Below are positions 24,460 to 32,912 of a DNA stretch of 48,414 nt, one piece after another; position 1 is the first letter of the stretch; each line of letters begins with the position of its first letter. The DNA comes from Deltaproteobacteria bacterium (GTDB lineage Bacteria; Myxococcota_A; UBA796; SXON01): positions 1-48,414 of the forward strand of contig BJHF01000050.1 of assembly GCA_014191855.1 (NCBI GenBank). The letters run 5' to 3'. Both the position numbers and the translations under genes were made by a program. The notes beneath the pieces were generated by a model. That model searched no databases. It was given only the letters and a program-made list of their open reading frames with translations, and had not been told where the DNA came from.

Positions 24460-25886
24460 GCGAGCGCCTGCCGTGCGACGGCACGGTCGTCGAAGGGGTG
24501 TTTCACCCCGGCGATCTCCTGAAAGGGTTCGTGGCCCTTCCCGGCGATCAAAACCACGTCTCCGGCGCGGGCGATGCCGATCGCGAGACGAATGGCGGCA
24601 GCCCGATCGGACTCCACGTGGTGTGCCGCGGTGCCGAGGCCGGGGAGAATATCCGCGATGATCGCCAGTGGATCCTCGGAGCGGGGGTTGTCGCTGGTCA
24701 CGATGGCGTGGTCTGCGCCGAGGGCCACGGCTTGCCCCATCAAGGGCCGCTTGCCCCGGTCACGGTCGCCGCCGCAGCCGAAGACGCAGAGGATTCTGGC
24801 CGGTTTCAGGCGCCGAAGCTCACCGAGGACGCGAGAGAGCGCGTCGTCCGTGTGGGCGTAGTCCACAAACACGCCGAAGCCGCGCTCGGTGGGGATGCGC
24901 TCAAGCCGGCCAGGCGCGCCCGTGCAGGTGGCGAGGCCACGCAGGATCACGTCGAGGTCGATGCCGAGGGACAGCGCCGCGCCGAGGGCCCCGAGGGCGT
25001 TCTGGAGGTTGTGGCGACCGATCATCGGGAGACGCAGTCGCCCGGCGCCGCGGGGAGTCGCGACGGCGGCCTCCAGCCCCTCCCAGCGCTCGCCCGTGAG
25101 GGTGGCGCGGATGTCGGCCGGGCCCGTGGCGGAGAAGGTCCAAACGGCGCGGTTGGCGGGGATCATCGCGGCATGCGCAGGGTCGTCTGCGTTGAGGATG
25201 GCCGTGCCCTCCAAAAGCTCGTGGAACAGGCGCGCCTTCGCCGCCGCGTAGGCCTCCATCGAGCCGTGCCAGTCGAGATGATCCCGGGTGAGGTTGGTGA
25301 AGATGGCAGCGCGGAACGGGATGGCGTCGCATCGAAAGGCCGCCAGCCCGATGCTGGAAGCCTCCAGCGCGCACAAGCCCACCCTGGCGGCGCGCATTTG
25401 AGCGAGGAGGGCCTGGAGCACCGGCGCTGTAGGGCTGGTGTGCTGGGTGTCGACGCGGCGATCGCCCACGAAGTTGCCGGTTGTTCCAATGATACCCGGG
25501 GCCAGCCCAGCAGCCCGCGCGATGTCGGCCAGCATGAACGTGGTGCTGGTCTTGCCATTCGTGCCGGTCACGCCGACGACGGGGACCGCGCGACCCGGCC
25601 ACTCCAGCGCCGCCGCACACGCGGGAGCGAGGGCACGCCGGGTGTCCGGGACCTGGACGATGGTCACGCCTTCCGGAGCTTCCACCTCCTGATCGACGAT
25701 CACGGCGGCGGCGCGAATCGAGGGCACGCGGGCGTGGCCATCGAAGCGCGCGCCCCGGATGGCGACGAAGACATCGTCAGCGCCGATGTCGGCGTCGTGA
25801 TCGGACACCGCGCGCACCTCCCTCGCCCCGGTGCGCCGGACGAACCACGCACCGGGGACGGCGGCGACGAGATGGTCGAGCTGCAT
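24456..25886 (-). CDS. murE: UDP-N-acetylmuramoyl-tripeptide synthetase, meso-DAP type
   Basis: 476 residues from ATG 25886. Motifs: VTGTNGKTSTTFMLADI for ATP, TSPTAPVLQALLAQM, EASSIGLAAFR, FTNLTRDHLDWHGSM, MIGRHNLQNALGAL, VDYAHTDDALSRVL, VFGCGGDRDRGKRPLM and SDNPRSEDP. DNPR is the signature of enzymes that add meso-diaminopimelate, so the cell wall should be the DAP type. No purine-rich ribosome site precedes the start. Instead the upstream coding strand is a long C-run. The ftsI stop is about 246 bases upstream, the largest gap in the mraZ-led segment. Confidence 0.96.
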   Translation of the reverse strand: MQLDHLVAAVPGAWFVRRTGAREVRAVSDHDADIGADDVFVAIRGARFDGHARVPSIRAAAVIVDQEVEAPEGVTIVQVPDTRRALAPACAAALEWPGRAVPVVGVTGTNGKTSTTFMLADIARAAGLAPGIIGTTGNFVGDRRVDTQHTSPTAPVLQALLAQMRAARVGLCALEASSIGLAAFRCDAIPFRAAIFTNLTRDHLDWHGSMEAYAAAKARLFHELLEGTAILNADDPAHAAMIPANRAVWTFSATGPADIRATLTGERWEGLEAAVATPRGAGRLRLPMIGRHNLQNALGALGAALSLGIDLDVILRGLATCTGAPGRLERIPTERGFGVFVDYAHTDDALSRVLGELRRLKPARILCVFGCGGDRDRGKRPLMGQAVALGADHAIVTSDNPRSEDPLAIIADILPGLGTAAHHVESDRAAAIRLAIGIARAGDVVLIAGKGHEPFQEIAGVKHPFDDRAVARQALA

Positions 25887-26132
25887 CGGGACGAGGGGTG
25901 GGGAGGGTGGGCGGGAGGGGGTCTTCCGGGTGGATTCGCCCTGCGGGGTGCGGGGGAACGTCGGCGGCGGGTGGGTGCGACAGCAGGCTCAGGGCAGGAG
26001 CCGGAGAAACCGGCTCAAGGTGGGCTGCCCTTGTGGGCGAACCTGCGCGGGGACCAAGGTGTCGGCGGGGAGCCAACACCGGGCCCGCCATTCTGGCGGA
26101 CCCACCCGGAAGACACGGGGAATGTAAAAGAT
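25887..26132. other. Gap between ftsI and murE with G-quadruplex motif and hairpin
   Basis: 246 bases. At 25895-25921 the plus strand has six G-runs of three or more, separated by single bases, which is a strong G-quadruplex motif on the strand that is template for murE. At 26084-26104 a CCGCCA-ATTC/TTC-TGGCGG inverted repeat forms a small hairpin just after ftsI, without a T-run. No coding frame is supported. Confidence 0.5.
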
Positions 26133-28250
26133 TCAGTTCAGATGCAGAACAACCGTTTCACCGGCGGTGAGCGGTGTACCGGCCAACGGCTCCTGCGACA
26201 CGACACGACCCGAGCCTTCGACCCGAAGGTCGAGGCCGGAAGGCTCCAGCGCCGCGAGCGCCGCCCGGAGGGAGCGGCCGGAGAGATCGGGCAAAACCCA
26301 GGCGCCATCCGCGTTAGCGGCCAATTCCACCGGTTCGCTCGGAAGGGCGGTGACGAACGGCTCCTCGCGAGCTGGGCGGGGGGCTGCGGCGACGGGTTGT
26401 TCTGGATCTTCCGCCGGCATCCCCGGGGCGGGGGCGACAACGAGACCGGGCGCATCGGGGGCGATACCGAGGTACCTCATCGTGAACGCGCCGATCGCCG
26501 AGAAGGCGGGGGCCGCAGCGATCCCGCCGAACTTGGAGCCGACGGTAGGCGAGTCCACGATGACCGCGATCGCGACCTCGGGCCGGTCGGCGGGCAGGAA
26601 GCCGATGAAGGAAGAGATGCGCTTGGTGGCGCTGTATCCGCCGTTTTCGACCTTCTGCGCGGTGCCGGTTTTCCCGGCTACCCGGTAGCCTGGGACTCGC
26701 GCACGCGTGCCGGTGCCGCCATCTTCCGTGACCGTTTCCATCATGCGGGACATCGTGCGGGCGGTCTTTTCCGAGACGACGCGGCGGTCTTCGCGAGGCT
26801 CGCGGGCCATCTCCACTTCGCCGTGGCGGTCGAGCACCGCATCCACGATCCGTGGCGCCATCCGCATCCCGCCGTTCGCCAGCGTTGCGACGCCGGCGAC
26901 GAGCTGGATCGGGGAGGCGGTGACGCCCTGACCGAACGACGTCGTCGCGAGCTCAATCGGCTTGATGTTCGCCGCCGTGCGCATCGTTCCGCTGACTTCC
27001 CCCGGCAGGCCGAGCCCCGTTGAGCGTCCGAAGCCGTAGTCGCGAAGGTACTGCAGCGTCTTGTCCGCGCCGAGCATGAAGCCCAGCTTCGCGGCGCCGA
27101 TGTTCGAGCTGTACTTGATCACCTGGGTAACCGAGATGATGCCCTTCTCATGATCGTCGTGGATCACCTTCGAGCCAACCGCCCAGTTACCGAGCTCACA
27201 ATCCAGCATGGTCTCGGGAGTGACCAAACCTTCTTCCATGGCGGCGCTTGCGACAAACGGCTTGAAGACGCTCCCCGGCTCAATCTGGTCCATCGCGGGG
27301 CGGTTCTTGAAGTTCTCCTGGTGTGCCCTTGACTCTCCGTCGTTCGGATTGCCACCGGGACGCGAGGCGAGCGCGAGGATGCTGCCCGTGTGGATGTCCA
27401 TCACGACCGCCATGGCGGCCTCGGGTTGCGAAACCGCCATCGCTTCGTCCAAAGCTCGCTCGGCCGCATACTGGATCGATGCATCCACCGTGAGACGTAC
27501 GGAGTGGCCCGCGTTGGCACCGCGCGCTGCGTCGATGCCGCCCTGGAGCACCCGCCCCTTGCGGTCCTTCTCCTGAAGCAGCCGGAGGGTATCGCCGGAG
27601 AGCTCCTTGTTGAGCACCTTTTCGAGACCCGCGGCACCATCGTCGAACACATCGGTGAAGCCGATGAGCGGCGCGCCGAGATCGCGCCCGGGGTACACGC
27701 GCACGGGCTCCTCGACGAGCCACATCTGATCCCGGGGGAGGCCAACGATCAACGCCTTGGCATCATCCGGATCCAACGAGGCGCCCAGCTTCACTTCCTG
27801 GAGGAACTTCCCGCCGCGCTTCACGAAACGCGCGCGCACCCACTCTTCGCTCTTCCCGGTGAGCGCCACGATGCCCGACACCCGCTTTTCCACCTCCTCA
27901 GCAGGAATCTTTGAGGGGTTTACGTAGAGGGAGGGCAGGTTCACCGTGGAGGCGAGCACGCGCCCGTTCCGGTCGACCAGCGCACCACGGCGACCGCGCA
28001 ATTCCACGGCGAAGCGGAACTGCTCGCGGCCGTGTTTCTCAAGGCGCTCGTCCGCCACACCCATCACCCAGCCCGCCCGCACGCTCAGGAGCGCCATCAC
28101 GACGGCGAGGCCCAGGAGCGCCCAGGTGGCGCGGCGCGACGACTCGGCGAGCAGCGCCACGTCTGCGGCGGCCGAGGGGCGCGCGGGGGCGATGCCGGCC
28201 CAGAGGCCCGGAACCAGGTGCTTGTGCGGCTTGCGCGAGGTTTTCTTCAC
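26133..28250 (-). CDS. ftsI: FtsI / PBP3-type septal transpeptidase with C-terminal PASTA domain
   Basis: 705 residues from GTG 28250, overlapping the ftsL stop (GTGA) with GGGGGGAAG upstream. A short basic cytoplasmic tail precedes one membrane segment (about 42-62). A dimerisation domain (about 85-240) follows. The transpeptidase domain has SVFK with active Ser327 and Lys330, SSN at 381-383 and KTGTAQ. A single PASTA domain ends the protein (WVLPDLSGRS to TVVLHLN). FtsI crosslinks septal peptidoglycan with FtsW. PASTA-bearing class B PBPs are known in deltaproteobacteria and Gram-positives. An Ala/Pro-rich linker separates the catalytic and PASTA parts. Confidence 0.96.
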   Translation of the reverse strand: MKKTSRKPHKHLVPGLWAGIAPARPSAAADVALLAESSRRATWALLGLAVVMALLSVRAGWVMGVADERLEKHGREQFRFAVELRGRRGALVDRNGRVLASTVNLPSLYVNPSKIPAEEVEKRVSGIVALTGKSEEWVRARFVKRGGKFLQEVKLGASLDPDDAKALIVGLPRDQMWLVEEPVRVYPGRDLGAPLIGFTDVFDDGAAGLEKVLNKELSGDTLRLLQEKDRKGRVLQGGIDAARGANAGHSVRLTVDASIQYAAERALDEAMAVSQPEAAMAVVMDIHTGSILALASRPGGNPNDGESRAHQENFKNRPAMDQIEPGSVFKPFVASAAMEEGLVTPETMLDCELGNWAVGSKVIHDDHEKGIISVTQVIKYSSNIGAAKLGFMLGADKTLQYLRDYGFGRSTGLGLPGEVSGTMRTAANIKPIELATTSFGQGVTASPIQLVAGVATLANGGMRMAPRIVDAVLDRHGEVEMAREPREDRRVVSEKTARTMSRMMETVTEDGGTGTRARVPGYRVAGKTGTAQKVENGGYSATKRISSFIGFLPADRPEVAIAVIVDSPTVGSKFGGIAAAPAFSAIGAFTMRYLGIAPDAPGLVVAPAPGMPAEDPEQPVAAAPRPAREEPFVTALPSEPVELAANADGAWVLPDLSGRSLRAALAALEPSGLDLRVEGSGRVVSQEPLAGTPLTAGETVVLHLN

Positions 28251-28579
28251 GGACTTCCCCCCACGTCCCTCACGGCGCTGGGGGCCGCGAGGTCGAGGCT
28301 CACGGCGATCGCGCCGAGCCGACCGGGGGAACGAAGCATGGTGCGCTCCACGCGGAGCCGGTCGTGATGCGTCTGCGCCTCGACGAGCTGACCCCGGGCA
28401 TGATCCAGCGCAAGCGCCGTTTCCCGCACCTGCATGCGCGTCCACAAGTGCACGGACACGGCCGCGGTGATGAAGATCATCACGCCGAGCAGGCGCAGCA
28501 GCAGCCGAACCTCGGGCGCAGCCGCGTCGACCCCGGGAAACGTGAGCGCAGGCGAGCGGGTGTCGGCGGTGGTGCTCAT
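28247..28579 (-). CDS. ftsL: FtsL-like cell division protein
   Basis: 110 residues from ATG 28579, overlapping the rsmH stop by four bases. Topology is that of FtsL: polar N-terminus, one membrane segment (LLLRLLGVMIFITAAVSVHL, about 26-45), then a helical region with heptad-like spacing (LALDHARGQLVEAQTHHDRL) likely to form a coiled coil with a DivIC/FtsB partner. The sequence itself is poorly conserved, so the name depends on position between rsmH and ftsI and on topology. Confidence 0.85.
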   Translation of the reverse strand: MSTTADTRSPALTFPGVDAAAPEVRLLLRLLGVMIFITAAVSVHLWTRMQVRETALALDHARGQLVEAQTHHDRLRVERTMLRSPGRLGAIAVSLDLAAPSAVRDVGGSP

Positions 28580-29475
28580 GCGATCCTCTCCAGTACACGA
28601 AGGCGGGCGGAACGGGCGCGAGGGTTCACGTCGGCGTCTCCCCGGCGGGCCCGACGCTCCACGAGCCGGAACGGGGTGGTCGAAACCGGGTTTCCGTAGA
28701 GGTCCCGCGGGGCATCCTCCCCGGCGAGGCGCCGGAACGCCGACTTCACGGCCCGATCTTCCAGCGAATGGAAGCTGATCACGACGAGCCTCCCGCCCGG
28801 GGCGAGGCAGTCCGGCAACGCCGCCAGGGCGCGCTCCAGCTCGCCGAGCTCATCGTTGATCGCGATGCGAATACCCTGAAAGGTTCGGGTGGCCGGATGG
28901 ATTCGCCCCTCGGCGCGCACCACGCTGGCGACCAGCTCAGCGAGCTGCCGAGTGGTGACCAACGGCTCCGGCGGCTCGACGCTGCGCCGAGCGATGATCG
29001 CCCGGGCAACCCGGCGAGACTGCCGTTCTTCGCCGTACTTGTACAGCACGTCTGCCAGCTCGTCCGCGCCGACGCGAGCCAGCCACTCGGCCGCGGACTC
29101 GCCGCTGGACGGATCCATCCGCATGTCGAGCGGACCGTTGAGCCGGAACGAGAAGCCGCGTTCGGGGCGATCAAGCTGCGGGGAGGACACGCCAAGATCG
29201 AGCAGGATGCCGTCGGCCAGACGCCCCGCGAGGAGCGCGGGGAGGGCCGAAAAACGGGCGTGATGCAGCTCCGCTTCCGGGCCGAGGCGCGTACGGGCTG
29301 CGGCGAGCGCTTCCGCGTCGCGATCCGTGCCGACGACGCGCCCGCCTCGGGAGACGACCGCGGCGGCGTGCCCGCCCCAGCCAAGGGTGCCGTCGGCGTA
29401 CAGCCCCCCGGGGCGGACCGCAAGCAGGTCCACCACATCTTCGAGCAATACGGAGAGATGCGGTGTTTCATCCAC
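28576..29475 (-). CDS. rsmH: 16S rRNA (cytosine1402-N4) methyltransferase
   Basis: 299 residues. The start is taken as GTG 29475, which has GGAGGA about 5 bases upstream; TTG 29487 would overlap that site. It methylates C1402 in the ribosomal P site. Motifs: PHLSVLLEDVVDLL, YADGTLGWGGHA for SAM, VGTDRDAEAL, LDLGVSSPQLDRPERGFSF, LDMRMD, HPATRTFQGIRIAINDEL and VISFHSLEDR. Complete and of normal length. It overlaps mraZ by eight bases. Confidence 0.96.
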   Translation of the reverse strand: MDETPHLSVLLEDVVDLLAVRPGGLYADGTLGWGGHAAAVVSRGGRVVGTDRDAEALAAARTRLGPEAELHHARFSALPALLAGRLADGILLDLGVSSPQLDRPERGFSFRLNGPLDMRMDPSSGESAAEWLARVGADELADVLYKYGEERQSRRVARAIIARRSVEPPEPLVTTRQLAELVASVVRAEGRIHPATRTFQGIRIAINDELGELERALAALPDCLAPGGRLVVISFHSLEDRAVKSAFRRLAGEDAPRDLYGNPVSTTPFRLVERRARRGDADVNPRARSARLRVLERIA

Positions 29476-29905
29476 CGACTCCTCCAAGCGTGTCTCGCCG
29501 GGAGCGCGCGGCCTCGAACGCCTTGAGGAAGTCGGCCGTGTTCCAGAGCTCGATGCGATCCAACAACGAGATCATCGTGATCTTGTCGGTGAGCCCAACC
29601 AGATCGCGAAGCTCGGCGGGCAGCACGAGGCGACCCTGGCGATCCACATCCGCCTCGCAAGCCGACCCGAGCCGCAGGAGCTGCTTCTCGTCTTCGTAAG
29701 GATCAAACGGGTCGTTGTCGAGGAGCGGCTTCTCCACGCGCTCCGTGAAGTCGACCGGGGTGTAGCCGCGCAGGCGGCCGCCGTGGGCGATGAACACGAG
29801 GCTGTAGATTCGGTGCGTATCCAGCGCCGCCTTCAGGCGTGCGGGCAGCGTGACCCGGCCGCGGGCGTCCATCGAAAGCTGCTGGTTGAACCGTACTTCC
29901 AGCAT
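29468..29905 (-). CDS. mraZ: MraZ transcriptional regulator of the dcw cluster
   Basis: 145 residues from ATG 29905. It has two SpoVT-AbrB-type domains: the first with SMDARGRVTLPARLKAAL, the second with DVDRQGRLVLPAELRDLVGL. Each carries the DxxGRxxLP pattern that contacts DNA in the ring-shaped oligomer. MraZ binds repeats before its own gene and represses the cluster in E. coli. First gene of the operon. A candidate operator lies 50-75 bases upstream. Confidence 0.96.
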   Translation of the reverse strand: MLEVRFNQQLSMDARGRVTLPARLKAALDTHRIYSLVFIAHGGRLRGYTPVDFTERVEKPLLDNDPFDPYEDEKQLLRLGSACEADVDRQGRLVLPAELRDLVGLTDKITMISLLDRIELWNTADFLKAFEAARSRRDTLGGVGG

Positions 29906-29951
29906 GCGCGTTTGCCGCCGACGCTGTGCGCGCGTGGGCGGCTCCTCCTGG

Positions 29952-29980
29952 TCATGGGAATGTACTCCATTTCATGGGAA
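29952..29980. promoter_or_regulatory. Probable MraZ operator
   Basis: TCATGGGAA occurs at 29952-29960 and 29972-29980, exactly 20 bases apart. MraZ of E. coli binds TGGGN repeats at ten-base steps before mraZ. Here TGGGA is found at two of three expected steps; the middle position reads CTCCA. The assignment rests on this and on position. Confidence 0.6.
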
Positions 29981-30041
29981 AACGAACCCCAGAAGGACAC
30001 AGATTTTTGATCATTCTCGGTGAGCGCCGCTTCCGAAAGAA

Positions 30042-30060
30042 CTATCCACAATATGGATAA
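30042..30060. promoter_or_regulatory. Pair of near-consensus DnaA boxes forming a palindrome
   Basis: CTATCCACA (30042-30050, plus) and TTATCCATA (30060-30052, minus) each differ from the DnaA box TTATCCACA at one base and face each other. Together they give the palindrome TATCCACAATATGGATA (30043-30059). The site lies in the AT-rich divergent region before mraZ and smpB. Confidence 0.45.
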
Positions 30061-30210
30061 CCTCCAAGTGTTGACGAGACAATAGAAAGAAACGTCGCTT
30101 TTCTGGAGTCTCGACCCCCCGCATGCACGGCCGCAAGGGCCACTCCTCCGCAGCCTCGCCCTTGCCGATCCCCCTCCCCGTGCACACCCCTTCCCGCTGA
30201 GGTGGGGACC

Positions 30211-30672
30211 ATGGGTGCGCGCAAGGGCGAACGCCGAATCATCTGCGACAACCGCCGCGCTCGCTACGACTACGATCTGGAGTCCCACACCGAGGCCGGC
30301 CTGATGCTGATGGGCTCGGAGGTGAAGTCGCTCCGCAAGGGGAACGCCCACCTCAGCGATGCGTGGGTCGGCTTCGAAAACAACCGGCCGGTCCTGTTCA
30401 AAGCGCACATCGCGCCGTACGCCCAGGCCACCCACGTGTGCCATGAGCCGGACCGCCCGCGCCCGCTCCTGCTCCACGCCGAGCAGGTTTACAAGATGAG
30501 CCAGGCGGTTCGCGAACGAGGGCTCACGCTGGTGCCGCTGAAGCTCTACTTCGACGGTCCGTGGGTGAAGCTTGAGTTCGCCATCGGTCGCGGGCGTAAA
30601 AACCACGACAAACGCGACTCAATGCGAGAGAAGGAAGACAAGGCGGAGATCGCCCGCGCCTACCACCGCTGA
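30211..30672 (+). CDS. smpB: SsrA-binding protein SmpB
   Basis: 153 residues from ATG 30211, with GAGGTGGGG upstream; GTG 30202 is an alternative. SmpB carries tmRNA to stalled ribosomes. Motifs: DYDLESHTEAGLMLMGSEVKSLRKGNAHLSDAW is the family core (residues 21-53), followed by FKAHIAPYAQATH, RPLLLH and the basic tail KNHDKRDSMREKEDKAEIARAY that enters the mRNA channel. The tmRNA gene ssrA is not in this window. Confidence 0.97.
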   Translation: MGARKGERRIICDNRRARYDYDLESHTEAGLMLMGSEVKSLRKGNAHLSDAWVGFENNRPVLFKAHIAPYAQATHVCHEPDRPRPLLLHAEQVYKMSQAVRERGLTLVPLKLYFDGPWVKLEFAIGRGRKNHDKRDSMREKEDKAEIARAYHR

Positions 30673-30715
30673 GCCGCCACCGGACGTTGGGAGAAGGGTG
30701 AGTTAGGCCCGCGCG

Positions 30716-32056
30716 ATGTTGCAGACGCTGCTCCTCGCCCTCGTTCCCGCGGCACACGCCGCGGATGGGGCCACCAGCGCCCCCGCCCCCTTGCTGATCG
30801 GCGTGGTCGTCCTCGCGGTACTCGCGGTCGCGGGCGTGATCTTCACGCGCCCGGTGGACGGGATGATCGCCGGCGCCGGCGTCGGCGCGATGGCCACGGT
30901 GTACCTCACGGTGCAGCACTTCGTGGCGCAGCACGGCGGCACCAGCATCTGCAACGTGTCGTCGGTGATCAACTGCGATGCCGTGAACACCTCCAAGTAC
31001 AGTGAGATCGGCGGCACGCCGATCGCGCTGTTTGGTCTTGGGTTCTACGCGGCCATGGGGTACCTGGCGTTCCGTACGAAGGCGGGCCGCAGCAGCGCCG
31101 CACCCGCGCTGCTCCTGGTCGGGGCGCTGGGCTCGGTGGGGTACGACCTGTTCCTGGCCTACAAGTCGATCGCCGAGATCGGCGCGCTCTGCATCTTCTG
31201 CGCGGGAACCTGGGCGATCAACGCGCTGTTGCTCGCGGGCAGCGTCCTGCTCGTTCGCAAGCTGGAGGTGCCAGTGGGCAAGGCGCTCACCACGGCGTTC
31301 GCAGACGACGCCATTCCCGCCACGCTGATGGGCCTCGGCGTGTTCGTGGTCGGGCTCATGGTGGTGAAGATGGAGTCCGGCAGCGGCGGCGTTTCGCTGG
31401 GTGGCGCGCCAAAGGTGGACGACTTCGCCGACCTCGTGGAGAACGTCCGCGGGTCGATCGTACTCGATGGCACCGAGCCCGTTCGGGGGGACCCGGCCTC
31501 CAAATACTCGCTCGTGGAGTTCGCGGACTATGAGTGCCCGCACTGCGGACTCATGTCTCCCGTCCTCAAGAAGGTACTTGAGGAGAATCGAGATGTGAAG
31601 CTGCTCTTCAAGCACTATCCGCTCTCGATGGACTGCAACAAGTACATGGCCCGGCCGATGCACCCCATGGCGTGCGGTGCCGCGGCGTCGGCGGAGTGCG
31701 CACGCGTTCAGGGCCGCTTCTGGGAGCTCTCCGAGCAGATGTTCGCCAACCGCGAGTTCCTCAGCCCCGACGACATCCGCTTCATGGCGGAGAAGGCGGG
31801 GCTCGACGCCGAAGCGTTCAACGCGTGCGTTGCCAATCCCGCGGCGATGGACGCGGTGAAGGCCGACATCGAGGCGGGCGCCACCGCCAAGATCGACGGT
31901 ACGCCCTCGATCTTCCTCCTGGGCGCCTACGGCGACAAGTGGGTGAAGCTCAACGTGGGCCCGGGCGACAAGGATCGGATGACGGCCTTCTTCGCCCACC
32001 TGCGCGCCGGGAAGCCCCCGCCGACGCCGACCGAACCCGCGCCGCTGCCGGAGTAG
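30716..32056 (+). CDS. VKOR-DsbA fusion (vitamin K epoxide reductase with thioredoxin-like domain)
   Basis: 446 residues. After an N-terminal hydrophobic segment, residues 45-215 form a multi-pass VKOR domain: Cys79 and Cys87 in ICNVSSVINCDAV form the loop pair, and CIFC (Cys159, Cys162) is the quinone-side active pair. Residues about 245-440 are a DsbA-like thioredoxin domain with ADYECPHCGL (Cys274, Cys277) and a cis-Pro in GTPSIF. Such fusions make disulfides in exported proteins and pass electrons to quinone, replacing DsbA/DsbB. This fits the many Cys-containing exported proteins in the window. Confidence 0.93.
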   Translation: MLQTLLLALVPAAHAADGATSAPAPLLIGVVVLAVLAVAGVIFTRPVDGMIAGAGVGAMATVYLTVQHFVAQHGGTSICNVSSVINCDAVNTSKYSEIGGTPIALFGLGFYAAMGYLAFRTKAGRSSAAPALLLVGALGSVGYDLFLAYKSIAEIGALCIFCAGTWAINALLLAGSVLLVRKLEVPVGKALTTAFADDAIPATLMGLGVFVVGLMVVKMESGSGGVSLGGAPKVDDFADLVENVRGSIVLDGTEPVRGDPASKYSLVEFADYECPHCGLMSPVLKKVLEENRDVKLLFKHYPLSMDCNKYMARPMHPMACGAAASAECARVQGRFWELSEQMFANREFLSPDDIRFMAEKAGLDAEAFNACVANPAAMDAVKADIEAGATAKIDGTPSIFLLGAYGDKWVKLNVGPGDKDRMTAFFAHLRAGKPPPTPTEPAPLPE

Positions 32057-32058
32057 CG

Positions 32059-32910
32059 ATGCCGGCCGTTTGGCACGCGCTGGCGGTGGTGTTGCCCCGA
32101 TCCGCGGTCGCGGAGGCGAGTCGAAGCCTGCTGGCCCTCGGCGCCACGGGCTTGATGGAGGACGTACCGACGGGAACCGCCCTCCGGTTCAAACAGCCGT
32201 GGGACACGGGCCGAAAACCCCGCCCCCCGGCAACGGTGATGCTTCGCGCCTGGTTTCGGCATCGACCGGAACCGAAGGCGCTCGCGATGGCGCTGCCGGG
32301 CCGCGAGGTGGCGTGGACCGAGGAGCCGGAGCAGGACTGGAACGAGGGGTGGAAGGTTCATTTTCAGCCGATCCACGTGAGCGATCGGCTCGTGATCGCC
32401 GCGCCCTGGCACGGCGTGCCAAACGCCGTCGTGATCGAGCCGGGGAACGCCTTCGGGACGGGCGAGCACCGCACCACCCGAAGCTGCCTCGCCGAGATCG
32501 ATCGGCTCGCGACGCCTGGCGGCTCCTGCCTGGACGTCGGCTGCGGCTCGGGCATCCTCGCGCTCGCCGCGGCCCACCTCGGCATGCGCGCGTACGGCAT
32601 GGACATTGACGAAGATGCGGTTGAAGCTGCGCGAATCGCCGCCGCGGCGAACGGCCTCCTCGCGACCTTCGACGCGCGCCCGATCGCCGAAGTCGAAGGG
32701 TCCTGGGATCTCGTCGTGGCCAACCTCTACGCGGAGGTGATCGCCGCGTTGGCCGTCGATCTTCGCCGACTCGCGCGCGGCCACCTGGTGTTTGCGGGCA
32801 TCCTCAGCGACCGTGCCCACCTGGTTGAGGCGGCGATGTCTGGGCTCGAACAGGTTCACCGCGACGACGGCGAGGGCTGGACCTCGCTGACGTACCGCGT
32901 TCCGGCCTGA
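32059..32910 (+). CDS. prmA: Ribosomal protein L11 methyltransferase
   Basis: 283 residues from ATG 32059, three bases after the previous stop. Motifs of PrmA: EQDWNEGWKVHFQPIHV, IEPGNAFGTGEHRTTRSC, LDVGCGSGILALAAAHLG for SAM, MDIDEDAVEAARIAA, and WDLVVANLYAEVI, the NL(Y/L)A form of motif IV. It trimethylates L11 in the cytoplasm. The N-terminal substrate domain is shorter than in E. coli. Next gene rsmE is usually paired with prmA. Confidence 0.93.
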   Translation: MPAVWHALAVVLPRSAVAEASRSLLALGATGLMEDVPTGTALRFKQPWDTGRKPRPPATVMLRAWFRHRPEPKALAMALPGREVAWTEEPEQDWNEGWKVHFQPIHVSDRLVIAAPWHGVPNAVVIEPGNAFGTGEHRTTRSCLAEIDRLATPGGSCLDVGCGSGILALAAAHLGMRAYGMDIDEDAVEAARIAAAANGLLATFDARPIAEVEGSWDLVVANLYAEVIAALAVDLRRLARGHLVFAGILSDRAHLVEAAMSGLEQVHRDDGEGWTSLTYRVPA

Positions 32911-32912
32911 CG

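Larger units (their letters stand above)
29906..30210. other. Divergent mraZ/smpB regulatory region
   Basis: 305 bases, the most AT-rich stretch nearby. It contains the MraZ-type repeats, the DnaA-box pair, and TTGACG at 30071-30076 that could be a -35 element for smpB, though no matching -10 is clear. No coding frame is supported. Confidence 0.6.

Noticed and set aside
24438..27023. Very long open frame on the plus strand across murE and ftsI
   Set aside because: It lies fully antisense to two well-identified genes and shows no family motifs. Long antisense frames are normal at this GC content.
28571..29487. rsmH start at TTG 29487
   Set aside because: This start would include the ribosome site GGAGGA as codons. 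GTG 29475 lies at the right distance from it and gives the usual N-terminus.
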